In this document: piece by piece, positions 8,792 to 16,251 of the stretch
Layout of the letters: the number at the start of each line of letters is the position of its first letter
Position numbering within the stretch: position 1 is the stretch's first letter
Origin: Mesorhizobium sp. WSM4311
GTDB taxonomy: Bacteria > Pseudomonadota > Alphaproteobacteria > Rhizobiales > Rhizobiaceae
Direction of reading: 5' to 3'
Assembly (NCBI RefSeq): GCF_002295115.1
Contig: NZ_NSFV01000005.1
Span: forward strand, 124,001-188,000
DNA length: 64,000 nucleotides
Position numbers and translations under genes: made by a program
Notes under the pieces: model-generated
What the model saw: the letters and a program-made list of their open reading frames with translations, nothing else
Told to the model about the DNA's origin: nothing
Database searches by the model: none

Positions 8792-10663
8792 ATGGCTGGT
8801 TTTTTCAAGAAGATATTTTCGTTCGGCAAGAAAGAGGTTGTCGAGGAGCGTGTTGACGAGACCGCCCCGCTGCCCCCGATCAAATGGGACCAGCTCGATG
8901 CGCTGAAGCCGGCGGCCGATCAGGTTGTTCCGGAATTTCTGAAGCGCGATGAGCTGGAGCCGGCGCCCCACTCTCCCCTCGATGGGGAGGGTCGCCACGA
9001 AGTGGCGGGGAGGGGTGATGCCGACGCCAGTCACCCCCAAGCTCCGCTTGGGACCCCCATCGAGTGGCAGGTAGAGCCGGCACCTCAGCCCGCACCTGAA
9101 GAACCGGCACCCGAGACCGCTCCTACCATCCCGCCCACGCCGGAGCCGACGGTTCCCGCCGAGCCGGAACCCCTGCCGCAGCCCGCGCCGCAAGAGGAAC
9201 CGGCACCCGCGCCAGAGCCCCCGGAGCCGCCGGCTCCCGAGGAGATTCCGCTTCCCCCCGCCGCTCCGGAGCCCGTCCCCGAACCGCAGCCGCAGGAAGT
9301 CCCTGCTCCGGCACCTGCCGAGCCGGAGATTGTGCCGCCGCGCCCGGAAAGGCAGCCCGAACCGGCACCGATCGAAGTGCCGGTCCCGCCTGCCGAGATC
9401 CCGGCCGAGACACCCGCTCCCGTTGAAGTGCCGCCAACGGCTGCCGAAGCTACGCCAGCGCCCCACCCTCCCCTCGATGGGGAGGGTCGCCACGAAGTGG
9501 CGGGGCGGGGTGATGGCGCCAACGCCAGCGCCAGTCACCCCCGAGCCGCGCCCGGGACCTCCCCCATCGAGGGGGAGGTAAGGCGCACGCCCGTCGAGAC
9601 GCCGCCCGTCATTGCCGAGATCGCGCCCGAGCCGCAGCCCGTCCCACAGCCGAAGCCGGAATCGAAACCCGCTCCCGGCAAGGTGACCGTCACCAAAAAG
9701 GTCGAGCAGAAGGCCGAGCCGGTCAAGGCGCCGGAGCCGGCACCGCGGCGCTCCTGGTTCCAGCGCATGCGGGACGGGCTTGCCCGTTCCTCGCGCGAAC
9801 TCACCGGCAACATCGCCGGCGTCTTCACCAAGCGCAAGCTGGACGAGGACACGCTGCAGGACCTGGAAGATGTGCTGATCCGCGCCGATCTCGGCATGGA
9901 AACGGCGCTTCGTATCACCGACGCGCTGGCCGCCAGCCGCTACGGCAAGGACGTCTCCGATACCGATGTCCGCACCGTCATGGCGGCCGAGGTGGAGAAG
10001 GTGCTGACCCCTGTCGCCCGGCCGCTGGAGCTCGATCTCTCACACAAGCCGCATGTCATCCTGGTGGTCGGCGTCAACGGCACCGGCAAGACCACCACCA
10101 TCGGCAAACTGGCGGCGAAACTGACCGATGGCGGCCTGTCGGTGATGCTCGCCGCCGGCGACACGTTCCGCGCCGCCGCGATCGAGCAATTGAAGATCTG
10201 GGGTGAGCGGACCAAATCGCCCGTCATCGCCTCCAAGCTCGGGGCAGATGCCGCCGGCCTTGCCTACGATGCCTTCGAGAAGGCCAAGGAGGCCGGCTCC
10301 GACGTGCTGATCATCGACACCGCCGGCCGGCTGCAGAACAAGACCGAACTGATGGCGGAGCTGGAAAAGATCGTGCGCGTGCTGGGCAAGCTCGATCCGG
10401 AAGCGCCGCACACCGTGCTGCAGACGGTCGACGCCACCACCGGCCAGAACGCGCTCAACCAGGTCGAGATCTTCCGCAACATCGCCGGCGTCAACGGCCT
10501 GGTGATGACCAAGCTGGACGGCACGGCGCGCGGCGGTATTCTGGTGGCGATCGCGGCAAAGCACAAACTGCCGGTCTATTTCATCGGCGTCGGCGAACAG
10601 GTCGACGACCTCGAACCTTTCTCCGCAAGCGAATTCGCCAGGGCGATCGCTGGAGTGGCGTAA
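8792..10663 (+). CDS. ftsY: Signal recognition particle receptor FtsY, long acidic N-domain with two repeat-derived inserts
   Basis: FtsY is the membrane-associated GTPase that receives Ffh-ribosome complexes for membrane protein targeting. It has 623 residues. Residues 1-320 form a Pro/Glu/Ala-rich, probably disordered, acidic region behind a basic amphipathic start (MAGFFKKIFSFGKKE). Residues 325-410 are the N helical domain and 420-623 the G domain. GTPase motifs are intact: G1 GVNGTGKTTT (427-436), DTFRAAA (457-463), G3 DTAGR (509-513) and G4 TKLD (573-576). Two segments of the acidic region (residues 60-94 and 225-263) are copies of a palindromic DNA element translated in frame. The core domains are untouched, so the protein should work. 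Confidence 0.96.
   Translation: MAGFFKKIFSFGKKEVVEERVDETAPLPPIKWDQLDALKPAADQVVPEFLKRDELEPAPHSPLDGEGRHEVAGRGDADASHPQAPLGTPIEWQVEPAPQPAPEEPAPETAPTIPPTPEPTVPAEPEPLPQPAPQEEPAPAPEPPEPPAPEEIPLPPAAPEPVPEPQPQEVPAPAPAEPEIVPPRPERQPEPAPIEVPVPPAEIPAETPAPVEVPPTAAEATPAPHPPLDGEGRHEVAGRGDGANASASHPRAAPGTSPIEGEVRRTPVETPPVIAEIAPEPQPVPQPKPESKPAPGKVTVTKKVEQKAEPVKAPEPAPRRSWFQRMRDGLARSSRELTGNIAGVFTKRKLDEDTLQDLEDVLIRADLGMETALRITDALAASRYGKDVSDTDVRTVMAAEVEKVLTPVARPLELDLSHKPHVILVVGVNGTGKTTTIGKLAAKLTDGGLSVMLAAGDTFRAAAIEQLKIWGERTKSPVIASKLGADAAGLAYDAFEKAKEAGSDVLIIDTAGRLQNKTELMAELEKIVRVLGKLDPEAPHTVLQTVDATTGQNALNQVEIFRNIAGVNGLVMTKLDGTARGGILVAIAAKHKLPVYFIGVGEQVDDLEPFSASEFARAIAGVA
8969..9073. repeat. Palindromic repeat inserted in frame in ftsY, copy 1
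   Basis: It encodes HSPLDGEGRHEVAGRGD and onward to EWQV in FtsY. It starts with a CTCCCCTCGATGGGGAG hairpin, carries GCCACGAAGTGGC, and closes with a complementary CCCCATCGAGTGG segment. It is about 105 bp, a multiple of three, with no stop in the used frame. Its sequence is related to the CTCCCC-type palindromes between genes elsewhere in this window. Confidence 0.8.
9464..9580. repeat. Palindromic repeat inserted in frame in ftsY, copy 2
   Basis: A second copy in the same reading frame, encoding HPPLDGEGRHEVAGRGDG and onward to PIEGEV. The 5' arm CCCTCCCCTCGATGGGGAGG is mirrored at the 3' end by CCTCCCCCATCGAGGGGGAGG-like sequence. The first 17 encoded residues differ from copy 1 at only one position (S to P). 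The second halves differ more, including a four-residue length difference. Confidence 0.8.
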
Positions 10664-10708
10664 CGGCATGATCCCGTTTCAACGGGATCGTGCGTAAGAA
10701 GGAAGATC

Positions 10709-11383
10709 ATGAACCCACCCATTCTCGAACGCGATCCGTCCGACCCGCAGAAGGAGAAGAAGGAAGGCGTCAATCCCGTGCTCAAGCTGGCGCTGGAGCT
10801 AGGACCGCTGCTGGTCTTCTTCTTCGCCAATGCGCGCGGCGAGTGGCTGGTGCAGAAATTCCCTGTTTTGGCCGAATTCGGCGGCCCGATCTTCGTCGCC
10901 ACCGGCCTGTTCATGGCCGCCACGGCCATCGCGCTGATCGCCTCATGGCTGCTGACGCGCACCTTGCCGATCATGCCCATGGTCTCGGGCGTCGTGGTCT
11001 TCATCTTCGGCGCGCTGACGCTCTATCTGCAGGACGACATCTTCATCAAGATGAAGCCGACCATCGTCAACACGCTGTTCGGCGGCGTGCTGCTTGGCGG
11101 CCTCTACTTCGGCAGGTCGCTGCTTGGCTATGTCTTCGATTCGGCCTTCAGGCTCGATGCCGAAGGCTGGCGCAAGCTCACCTTCCGCTGGGGCCTGTTC
11201 TTCCTGTTCCTGGCCATCGTCAATGAAGTGGTGTGGCGCAATTTTTCCACCGATGCCTGGGTTACCTTCAAGGTCTGGGGCATCATGCCGATCACGCTTC
11301 TGTTCACCTTCAGCCAGATGCCGCTGATCCTGCGCCATTCGCTGGACGATAAAGAAGGCGGGGAAGAAAAGGCCGGCAAGTAG
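10709..11383 (+). CDS. yciB: Inner membrane protein YciB / septation protein A
   Basis: An integral inner-membrane protein of the YciB/IspA family, 224 residues, implicated in septation and envelope integrity, with no known catalytic activity. After a charged N-terminal stretch ([14 protein letters not shown]) there are about five transmembrane segments, including [17 protein letters not shown] (the family hallmark), [21 protein letters not shown] and [21 protein letters not shown] good ribosome-binding site (GAAGGAAG) precedes the ATG. It lies 45 bp after ftsY and may share its transcript. Confidence 0.92.
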   Translation: MNPPILERDPSDPQKEKKEGVNPVLKLALELGPLLVFFFANARGEWLVQKFPVLAEFGGPIFVATGLFMAATAIALIASWLLTRTLPIMPMVSGVVVFIFGALTLYLQDDIFIKMKPTIVNTLFGGVLLGGLYFGRSLLGYVFDSAFRLDAEGWRKLTFRWGLFFLFLAIVNEVVWRNFSTDAWVTFKVWGIMPITLLFTFSQMPLILRHSLDDKEGGEEKAGK

Positions 11384-11407
11384 CGCCCTGCAAACAGGGG
11401 GAGAGCC

Positions 11408-12028
11408 ATGGAATTCGTCACCACGCGTGAAGAGCTGCGGACGATCTACAAGACGCCGCGCCCGACCGACGGCTCGATCCGCAAGGAGCTGAAGGCACTC
11501 GACGGCCACTGCCGCTCCTTCATCGGCAAAAGCCCCTTCGTGCTGATCGGATCGTCCGACGGCCAAGGCAATGCCGACGTGACGCCGAAGGGCGACAAGC
11601 CCGGCTTCGCCGCCATTCTCGACGACAGGACCATCGCCATCCCCGACCGACCCGGCAACAACCGGCTGGACACGCTGGAGAACATCCTGCGCAATCCCTC
11701 GGTCGGCCTGCTCTTCCTGATCCCCGGCATGAACGAGACGCTGCGCGTCAATGGCGATGCCCGCATCACCGTCGATGCCGGTTTGCGCGAGCGCCTCGCC
11801 GTCGATGGCAAGGAGCCGCAAAGCGTCATCGTGGTCACGGTCAAGGCCGCCTACATGCATTGCGCCAAGGCCTTCATGCGCTCCGATCTGTGGAAGCCCG
11901 ACACCTGGTACGACCGCGCCACGCTGCCGACGCTCGGCCAGATCCTGCGCGACCAGCTGGTGGTCGCCGATTCGGCCGAGGCGACCGACCGCTGGCTCGA
12001 CGAGGAATACAAGCAGACGATGTGGTAG
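11408..12028 (+). CDS. Pyridoxamine 5'-phosphate oxidase-like flavoprotein
   Basis: A 206-residue split-barrel flavoprotein of the PNPOx-like family, subgroup of FMN-dependent proteins resembling MSMEG_1061. The barrel core is seen in FVLIGSSDGQGNADVTPKGD, IAIPDRPGNNRLDTLENIL and NPSVGLLFLIPGMNETLRV. The C-terminal part (KAAYMHCAKAFMRSDLW) is characteristic of the subgroup. It is not the biosynthetic PdxH. A substrate, possibly F420- or FMN-linked, cannot be named. GGGGAGAG lies six bases before the ATG. Confidence 0.87.
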   Translation: MEFVTTREELRTIYKTPRPTDGSIRKELKALDGHCRSFIGKSPFVLIGSSDGQGNADVTPKGDKPGFAAILDDRTIAIPDRPGNNRLDTLENILRNPSVGLLFLIPGMNETLRVNGDARITVDAGLRERLAVDGKEPQSVIVVTVKAAYMHCAKAFMRSDLWKPDTWYDRATLPTLGQILRDQLVVADSAEATDRWLDEEYKQTMW

Positions 12029-12067
12029 TTTTCCCGACGCGATTCGCGCCGAACCGGTCCCCACCCT

Positions 12068-12664
12068 GTGCTGAACCTCCTCGCCATCTCCGGCAGCCTG
12101 CGTGCCGCCTCCACCAATTCGGCCCTGGTCGCGGCACTGGCGCGCAATGCGCCCGCAGGCTGCCAGGTCACAATCTATGACGGGCTCGGCCGTCTGCCGA
12201 TCTTCAATCCCGATGACGAGGGCGAGCGCACGCCGCGCGAAGCGGCCAAGCTGATCGACGCCGTCACCGGCGCCGATGGCGTCATCGTCTCCTGTCCCGA
12301 ATATGCCCATGGCGTGCCGGGCGGGCTGAAGAACGCGCTCGACTGGCTGGTCTCGCGCGACGCCGCCGTCGCCAAGCCCGCCATGCCAGTGCACGCCTCG
12401 CCGCGCTCGCTGTTCGCCCGTGCCGCTTTGGCCGAGATCATGCGGACTATGTCCTTCGCGCTTTATCAAGATGGGCTGGAAATTGCCCTGCTGGGGAAGA
12501 AGCCGCCGGAGGTGGAGGCCCTTTTGGCTGAGCCGGGAAACGTGCTGGCGATGCGCAATGCGCTATCTGCGTTCGCGGATTTCATCCGCTCGTGTGAGCG
12601 GCACAGTCTTTCCCTTCTCCCCTGTGCGAGAAGGTGGATCGGCGCGCAGCGCCGAGACGGATGA
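12068..12664 (+). CDS. NADPH-dependent FMN reductase-like protein with repeat-derived tail
   Basis: A 198-residue flavodoxin-fold reductase. The FMN phosphate loop is SGSLRAASTNSALVAALAR near residues 8-26, and the flavin ring contact is CPEYAHGVPGGLKNALDWL near 77-95. It probably reduces FMN or quinones with NADPH. The start is a GTG directly in front of LNLLAISGSLR, with no strong ribosome-binding site, so it may depend on translation from the upstream gene 39 bp away. The last 17 residues (from SLLPCARRW) are encoded by an intergenic palindromic repeat that begins at about 12608 and supplies the stop codon, so the C-terminus is probably not native. Confidence 0.88.
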   Translation: MLNLLAISGSLRAASTNSALVAALARNAPAGCQVTIYDGLGRLPIFNPDDEGERTPREAAKLIDAVTGADGVIVSCPEYAHGVPGGLKNALDWLVSRDAAVAKPAMPVHASPRSLFARAALAEIMRTMSFALYQDGLEIALLGKKPPEVEALLAEPGNVLAMRNALSAFADFIRSCERHSLSLLPCARRWIGAQRRDG

Positions 12665-12804
12665 GGGGTGTTCCAGCGGAGTGAGACTTGAAAAGATCGA
12701 AGGATTCTAAGCGCTTACTTTTACAAAGTCGCGATCCTTCCAACACCCCTCATCCGACCTCGCTTCGCGAGGCCACCTTCTCCCACAAGGGGAGAAGGCA
12801 AGAC
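12608..12804. repeat. Inverted pair of CTCCCC-type palindromic repeats
   Basis: The left unit begins CTTCTCCCCTGTGCGAGAAG (12611-12632 region) and ends GATGAGGGGTGTTCC. The right unit begins ACACCCCTCATCC and ends CTTCTCCCACAAGGGGAGAAG. The two are inverted relative to each other around a 65-bp centre that itself contains inverted AAGGAT and ATCCTT. The array overlaps the end of the FMN reductase gene and reaches the stop of the tautomerase gene, and may act as a bidirectional terminator. Confidence 0.75.
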
Positions 12805-13011
12805 CTACCCCTTCCGCAATGTCTCCACATCGGTCTTGCCGACATACCAGTCGCGGGCGTTGACCTCTTCGAAAACCACCCAGACATCGTCATTGCCAAG
12901 CCCGGTGGCTTCCATGATGGCCGCCGTGACTTTCTTGGCGATGTCAGCCTTCTTGCCTGCCGGATCGGCGGCGATCACTTCCTTGACGATGCGGATGTTG
13001 ACGAATGGCAT
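12805..13011 (-). CDS. 4-oxalocrotonate tautomerase-family protein
   Basis: A 68-residue tautomerase. Members of this superfamily use the N-terminal proline exposed after methionine removal as general base; here Pro2 is present (MPFVNIRIVKEVI). The layout beta-helix-beta with GKKADIAKKVTAAIMEATG (residues 19-37) and DVWVVFEEV (42-50) fits the family, which usually forms hexamers. The frame runs further upstream, but only this ATG gives Pro2. It lies downstream of the SMP-30 gene on the same strand (56 bp), so the two may be co-transcribed. Substrate unknown. Confidence 0.9.
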   Translation of the reverse strand: MPFVNIRIVKEVIAADPAGKKADIAKKVTAAIMEATGLGNDDVWVVFEEVNARDWYVGKTDVETLRKG

Positions 13012-13067
13012 TTTTTCTCCCCCAGGATGGTTGCGTTCCCGAGCCGGCGCTCGCGCCGCGATCTGTT

Positions 13068-13988
13068 TCAGTAGGTCTTGGCTCCGTTCACCATCAGCCG
13101 CACCGAATAGAGCGAGGTGGTGCCGGCGATGTAGAGGCAGTTCAGCTTGGCGCCGCCGAACACGCAATTGGCGGTCACCTCCGGCACCTTGACCTTGCCG
13201 ATCAGCGTGCCGTCGGGATCGTAGCAATGGATGCCGTCCGCGGCACTGCTCCAGATGCGTCCGTCGGCGTCGAGCCGGAAGCCGTCGAACAGGCCGGCGG
13301 TGCAGTCGGCGAAGACCTTGCCGCCGGAAACCTTCTTGCCGTGCTTGCCGACGTTGAACACCCGCATATGCGCCGGATTCTCAGCGCCATGCGTGCGGCC
13401 GGTGTCGACGACATAGAGCAGGCTTTCGTCCAGCGAGAAGGCGAGCCCGTTGGGCCGCACCATGTCGGTGATGACGGCCTCGATCTCGCCGCTGTCGGGG
13501 TCGACCCGATAGACGTAGCAGGCGCCGATCTCGCTCTCGGCCTTGTCGCCTTCATAGTCGGTGTCGATGCCGTAGCTTGGGTCGGTGAACCAGATCGAGC
13601 CGTCGGACTTCACCACCACGTCGTTGGGCGAGTTCAACCGCTTGCCCTTCCATTTGGCGGCAATGGTGGTGACCGAGCCGTCATACTCCGTGCGGCTGAC
13701 GCGGCGGCCCGAATGCTCGCAGGTGACCAGCCGGCCCTGCCGGTCGACGGTGTTGCCGTTGGAATTGCCCGAAGGCTGGCGGAAGACGCTGACGCTGCCG
13801 TCGGTCTCGTCATAGCGCAGCATGCGGTTGTTCGGGATGTCGGACCAGACGACGTAGCGCCCGGCGGCGAACCAGGCCGGTCCTTCCGCCCAGCGGCATC
13901 CGGTGAACAGCTTCTCCACCTGCGCATTGCCGTTGAACAGCCGCGCGAAGCGCGGATCGAGAATTTCGTAATAGTCTGCGGCCGCCAT
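13068..13988 (-). CDS. SMP-30/gluconolactonase/LRE family protein
   Basis: A 306-residue six-bladed beta-propeller of the SMP-30/gluconolactonase family; members hydrolyse sugar lactones using a bound divalent metal. Family signatures are EGPAWFAAGRYVVWSDIPN (near 30-50), the metal-binding NSPNDVVVKSDGSIWFTDPSYG (central) and the metal-site aspartate region DGFRLDADGRIWSSAADG (C-terminal). The start at MAAADYYEIL has GGGAGG eight bases upstream; an earlier in-frame ATG would add 45 unrelated residues. The specific lactone is unknown. Confidence 0.9.
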   Translation of the reverse strand: MAAADYYEILDPRFARLFNGNAQVEKLFTGCRWAEGPAWFAAGRYVVWSDIPNNRMLRYDETDGSVSVFRQPSGNSNGNTVDRQGRLVTCEHSGRRVSRTEYDGSVTTIAAKWKGKRLNSPNDVVVKSDGSIWFTDPSYGIDTDYEGDKAESEIGACYVYRVDPDSGEIEAVITDMVRPNGLAFSLDESLLYVVDTGRTHGAENPAHMRVFNVGKHGKKVSGGKVFADCTAGLFDGFRLDADGRIWSSAADGIHCYDPDGTLIGKVKVPEVTANCVFGGAKLNCLYIAGTTSLYSVRLMVNGAKTY

Positions 13989-14168
13989 GCATTTCCTCCC
14001 GGCATCACGTGATGCCGGATCAAGCCAGCCCGCGATCGATCTGGCAAGACGCGGCCTTCGTAATTTGTATGACAAAACGGAGAGCAACCCGCCGCCCAGG
14101 CGGTTCCACCCCCGATCGCCCAACCAGGACGCCTTAGGACTCGATTAACCGGCTATGCGCTGCGTGCA

Positions 14169-14206
14169 ATGGTGCATTGCAACATCTTCTTTTTGCAACG
14201 CACCAT
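14169..14206. promoter_or_regulatory. 14-bp inverted repeat upstream of the DUF1127 gene
   Basis: ATGGTGCATTGCAA (14169-14182) and TTGCAACGCACCAT (14193-14206) are inverted copies with one mismatch, around a 10-bp pyrimidine-rich spacer. A nested palindrome GCAATG-GTG-CATTGC (14166-14180) overlaps the left arm. It ends 74 bp before the DUF1127 start. It could be an operator for a dimeric regulator or an RNA hairpin in the leader. Confidence 0.55.
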
Positions 14207-14280
14207 TCCTATGTCATGTTCCGTATTGACCAAGGGAGGAAGAAACCGCCGCCAGAATGCGGCACAGAAGGACCCTTGCT

Positions 14281-14448
14281 ATGATCTTCAACGATCTCAT
14301 GACCCGCGCTCGCAACAACATCGCCAAGCGCAAGCACTACAACCGCCTCGTCGCCGAAATCGACAGCTTCTCCAGCCGCGATCTGGCCGACATGCGCGCC
14401 GACCGCTCGGAAATGCTCTACCAGATCCACAAGCAGATCTACGGCTGA
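14281..14448 (+). CDS. Small DUF1127 protein
   Basis: A 55-residue basic protein of the DUF1127 (YjiS-like) family. It has an N-terminal helix (MIFNDLMTRARNNIAKRKHY) and the family motif LVAEIDSFSSRDLADMRADRSEM. Small DUF1127 proteins in alphaproteobacteria affect RNA turnover and carbon or phosphate responses; in Agrobacterium some act as RNA-associated regulators. The start at 14281 follows AGAAGGAC; an ATG eight codons earlier lacks this signal. It is expressed from its own promoter region, which holds a marked inverted repeat. Confidence 0.9.
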   Translation: MIFNDLMTRARNNIAKRKHYNRLVAEIDSFSSRDLADMRADRSEMLYQIHKQIYG

Positions 14449-14539
14449 CCTTTCCAGTCCGTTTTCTGGACGGCGGGCACTGCCTCCTCACCCGGATTGC
14501 CAAACCGAATTGCAAGGGTAATTCGGGCAATCCGACCTC

Positions 14540-14625
14540 TCCCCAAGGGGAGAGGGACCCGGCACAAGCACCGGCCTCTTCTCCCCACGGGGAGAAGGTG
14601 GCCGCGTAGCGGCCGGATGAGGGGG
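14540..14625. repeat. CTCCCC-type palindromic repeats downstream of DUF1127
   Basis: Two successive hairpins, CTCTCCCCAAGGGGAGAG and CTTCTCCCCACGGGGAGAAG, are followed by GGCCGCGTAGCGGCC and GATGAGGGG. The arrangement matches the units near 12.6 kb, 45.9 kb and 53.2 kb. It lies between the convergent DUF1127 and ccmG genes and may terminate both. Confidence 0.75.
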
Positions 14626-14638
14626 CTGGCGCTATCGC

Positions 14639-15217
14639 CTAACCCGGTGCGGCCAATGCCTTGTCGATCTGCGGCAGCAACAGATCCCGCGCCGCTTCCG
14701 CCGTCAGCGGGCCGACATGCTTGTAGGCGATTCTGCCGTCCTTGCCGATGACGAAGGTTTCCGGCACGCCGTAGACGCCCCAGTCGATCGCCGTGCGGCC
14801 GGCTTCGTCGACGCCGATGGCTTGGAACGGATTGCCGAGATCGCCGAGGAACCGGCGGGCATTTTCCGGCCGGTCCTTGTAGTTCAGCGCCGCCATGGTG
14901 AACCGCTTGTCCTGCGCCAGCGCCAGAAGCACAGGGTGCTCTTCGCGGCACGGTGCGCACCATGACGCGAACACGTTGACCAGCGTGACCTTGCCGGCGA
15001 ACGCCCTGGAATCGAGGCCCGGCAGGTTTGACCCCTCCAGCGCCGGCAGATTGGTCTGCGGCGCCGGCAGCCCGATCAGCGCCGAGGGCACTTCCGAGAC
15101 ATCGCGTCCCGACAACAGCTGCCACAGAAACAGGCCCGCAAGGCCGAGGAAGACCAGCAGCGGCAACAGGACGAACAGGCGGCGGCCGCGCGTCGGTGTT
15201 TCGGTCTCGCCGCTCAC
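14639..15217 (-). CDS. ccmG: Cytochrome c biogenesis thioredoxin CcmG/DsbE
   Basis: Membrane-anchored periplasmic thioredoxin that keeps apocytochrome c cysteines reduced for haem attachment. 192 residues, with one N-terminal transmembrane anchor (LFVLLPLLVFLGLAGLFLWQ, about 14-33). The thioredoxin active site is ASWCAPCREEHPVL with Cys87 and Cys90. A family stretch GVYGVPETFVIGKDGRIAYKHVG is split near the cis-proline loop. The gene overlaps the end of ccmD by 4 bp, so it is translationally coupled and last in the ccm cluster. Confidence 0.95.
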   Translation of the reverse strand: MSGETETPTRGRRLFVLLPLLVFLGLAGLFLWQLLSGRDVSEVPSALIGLPAPQTNLPALEGSNLPGLDSRAFAGKVTLVNVFASWCAPCREEHPVLLALAQDKRFTMAALNYKDRPENARRFLGDLGNPFQAIGVDEAGRTAIDWGVYGVPETFVIGKDGRIAYKHVGPLTAEAARDLLLPQIDKALAAPG

Positions 15218-15387
15218 GACTTCTCCGCCTCCGCCTTGTCGGAACGCCGCCGCACGCCGGCTGCTTCCAGCTCGGCAAGATCGCGCTTGCGCCCCTTTTG
15301 ATCGAGCAGGATCCAGCCGATCAGCCCGGCCAGAGCAACCGCCGTGATGCCATAGGCGGCCGTGACATAGAGGGCGTGCGCACTCAT
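15214..15387 (-). CDS. ccmD: Haem exporter protein CcmD
   Basis: A 57-residue single-pass membrane protein that helps release holo-CcmE from the CcmABC complex. It shows the family pattern: a short start (MSAHALYVTAAYGITAVALAG), one transmembrane helix ending GWILLDQ, then a basic cytoplasmic tail with RKRDLAELEAAGVRRRSD. The frame is open upstream, but family alignment favours this ATG. The ATGA overlaps the stop of a short upstream reading frame in the place where ccmC is expected, and its own stop overlaps the start of ccmG. Confidence 0.92.
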   Translation of the reverse strand: MSAHALYVTAAYGITAVALAGLIGWILLDQKGRKRDLAELEAAGVRRRSDKAEAEKS

Positions 15388-15536
15388 GCCTGCCGCTCCA
15401 TCGGCGCGCCTCTTGCCAGCCGTCTGCCTCGTTCGATCATGCTTTCCCTTAGCGACATGGCCATGGCTGCGCAACGCGCCGTGGTTTCAAACATACGCGG
15501 CCGCCGCGCCGCCGCCCTTGATGTCGCGCAAACCAT
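15384..15536 (-). pseudogene. Short open frame in the place of ccmC, possible 3' remnant
   Basis: A 50-codon frame begins MVCATSRAAARRPRMFETTA and ends LARGAPMERQA. Its TGA overlaps the ccmD ATG exactly as a ccmC gene would. It has none of the six transmembrane segments or the WWRTLHQ-type tryptophan motif of CcmC. It may be the last 30 or so codons of a deleted ccmC joined to unrelated sequence, or chance open frame in GC-rich DNA. No product is claimed. Confidence 0.35.
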
Positions 15537-15548
15537 GCCGACCCTCGC

Positions 15549-16214
15549 TCAATCGGTTCCGTGGCGCAGCGCCAGGGCTGCCGAGGCCGGCCCCAGCACA
15601 CCAAGAAACAGCGTCAGCGCGGCAAGAATGAGGAAGGGCTGCAGGAAAGGATCGGGATCGGCCGTCGCGCCATAGCTCGCCGAAACGCCGAAGATCAGCA
15701 CCGGAATGGTCAGCGGCAGCACCAGCACCGAGATCAGAAGCCCGCCGCGCGGCAGCGCCACCGCCACGGCGGCACCAGCGGCGCCAATGAAGGTGATGGC
15801 CGGCGTGCCGACCAGCAGCGTCAGCGCCGTCGCGCCGATGCCGAGCGGCTCCATGTTCATGAACAGGCCGAGCAAGGGGGCGGCGACGACCAGCGGCAGA
15901 ACGCTGCCCGCCCAATGCGCCAGGCATTTCACCAGCACGGTCAGCGCCAGCATGTTCCGGTCGTTGCCGAGCACCAGCAGATCGAGCGAGCCGTCCTCGC
16001 GGTCGGCCTGGAACAGCCGGTCGAGCCCGAGCAGGCAGGCGAGCAGCGCGCCGATCCACAGGATCGCCGGGCCGATGCGGGAAAGCAGCTTCAGGTCCGG
16101 CCCGACGCCGAACGGGATGGTGGCGATGACGGCAAGGAAGAAGATGACGCCGGTCAACGCCCCGCCGCCGGCGCGGATGTTGAGGCGGATGTCGCGGGCG
16201 AAAAGGGACCACAT
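15549..16214 (-). CDS. ccmB: Haem exporter permease CcmB
   Basis: A 221-residue integral membrane subunit of the CcmABC complex that loads haem onto CcmE. Six hydrophobic segments are visible, starting from LTGVIFFLAVIATIPFGVGP. The family motif PAILWIGALLACLLGLDRLFQ and the cytoplasmic DREDGSLDLL stretch are present. Length is normal. The start codon MWSLFARDIRLN and its probable ribosome-binding site AAAGGA lie within a 12-bp hairpin (16202-16230). It is separated from ccmA by a palindromic insertion, and from ccmD by only 161 bp, without a ccmC between. Confidence 0.95.
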   Translation of the reverse strand: MWSLFARDIRLNIRAGGGALTGVIFFLAVIATIPFGVGPDLKLLSRIGPAILWIGALLACLLGLDRLFQADREDGSLDLLVLGNDRNMLALTVLVKCLAHWAGSVLPLVVAAPLLGLFMNMEPLGIGATALTLLVGTPAITFIGAAGAAVAVALPRGGLLISVLVLPLTIPVLIFGVSASYGATADPDPFLQPFLILAALTLFLGVLGPASAALALRHGTD

Positions 16215-16230
16215 TACGATGTGGTCCTTT
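16202..16230 (-). promoter_or_regulatory. Hairpin enclosing the ccmB start codon and ribosome-binding site
   Basis: On the coding strand AAAGGACCACAT (16230-16219) is followed by CGTA and then ATGTGGTCC-CTTT (16214-16202). These arms pair over 12 bases with one bulged C. The ATG of ccmB is the first triplet of the right arm, and the purine-rich AAAGGA of the left arm is the only plausible ribosome-binding site. Folded mRNA would hide both. Confidence 0.6.
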
Positions 16231-16251
16231 GTTGAGGTTGGCGTTCTGTCA

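Noticed and set aside
8792..9750. FtsY N-terminus as a separate Pro-rich gene
   Set aside because: It is continuous in frame with the N and G domains and begins with the basic amphipathic helix typical of FtsY.
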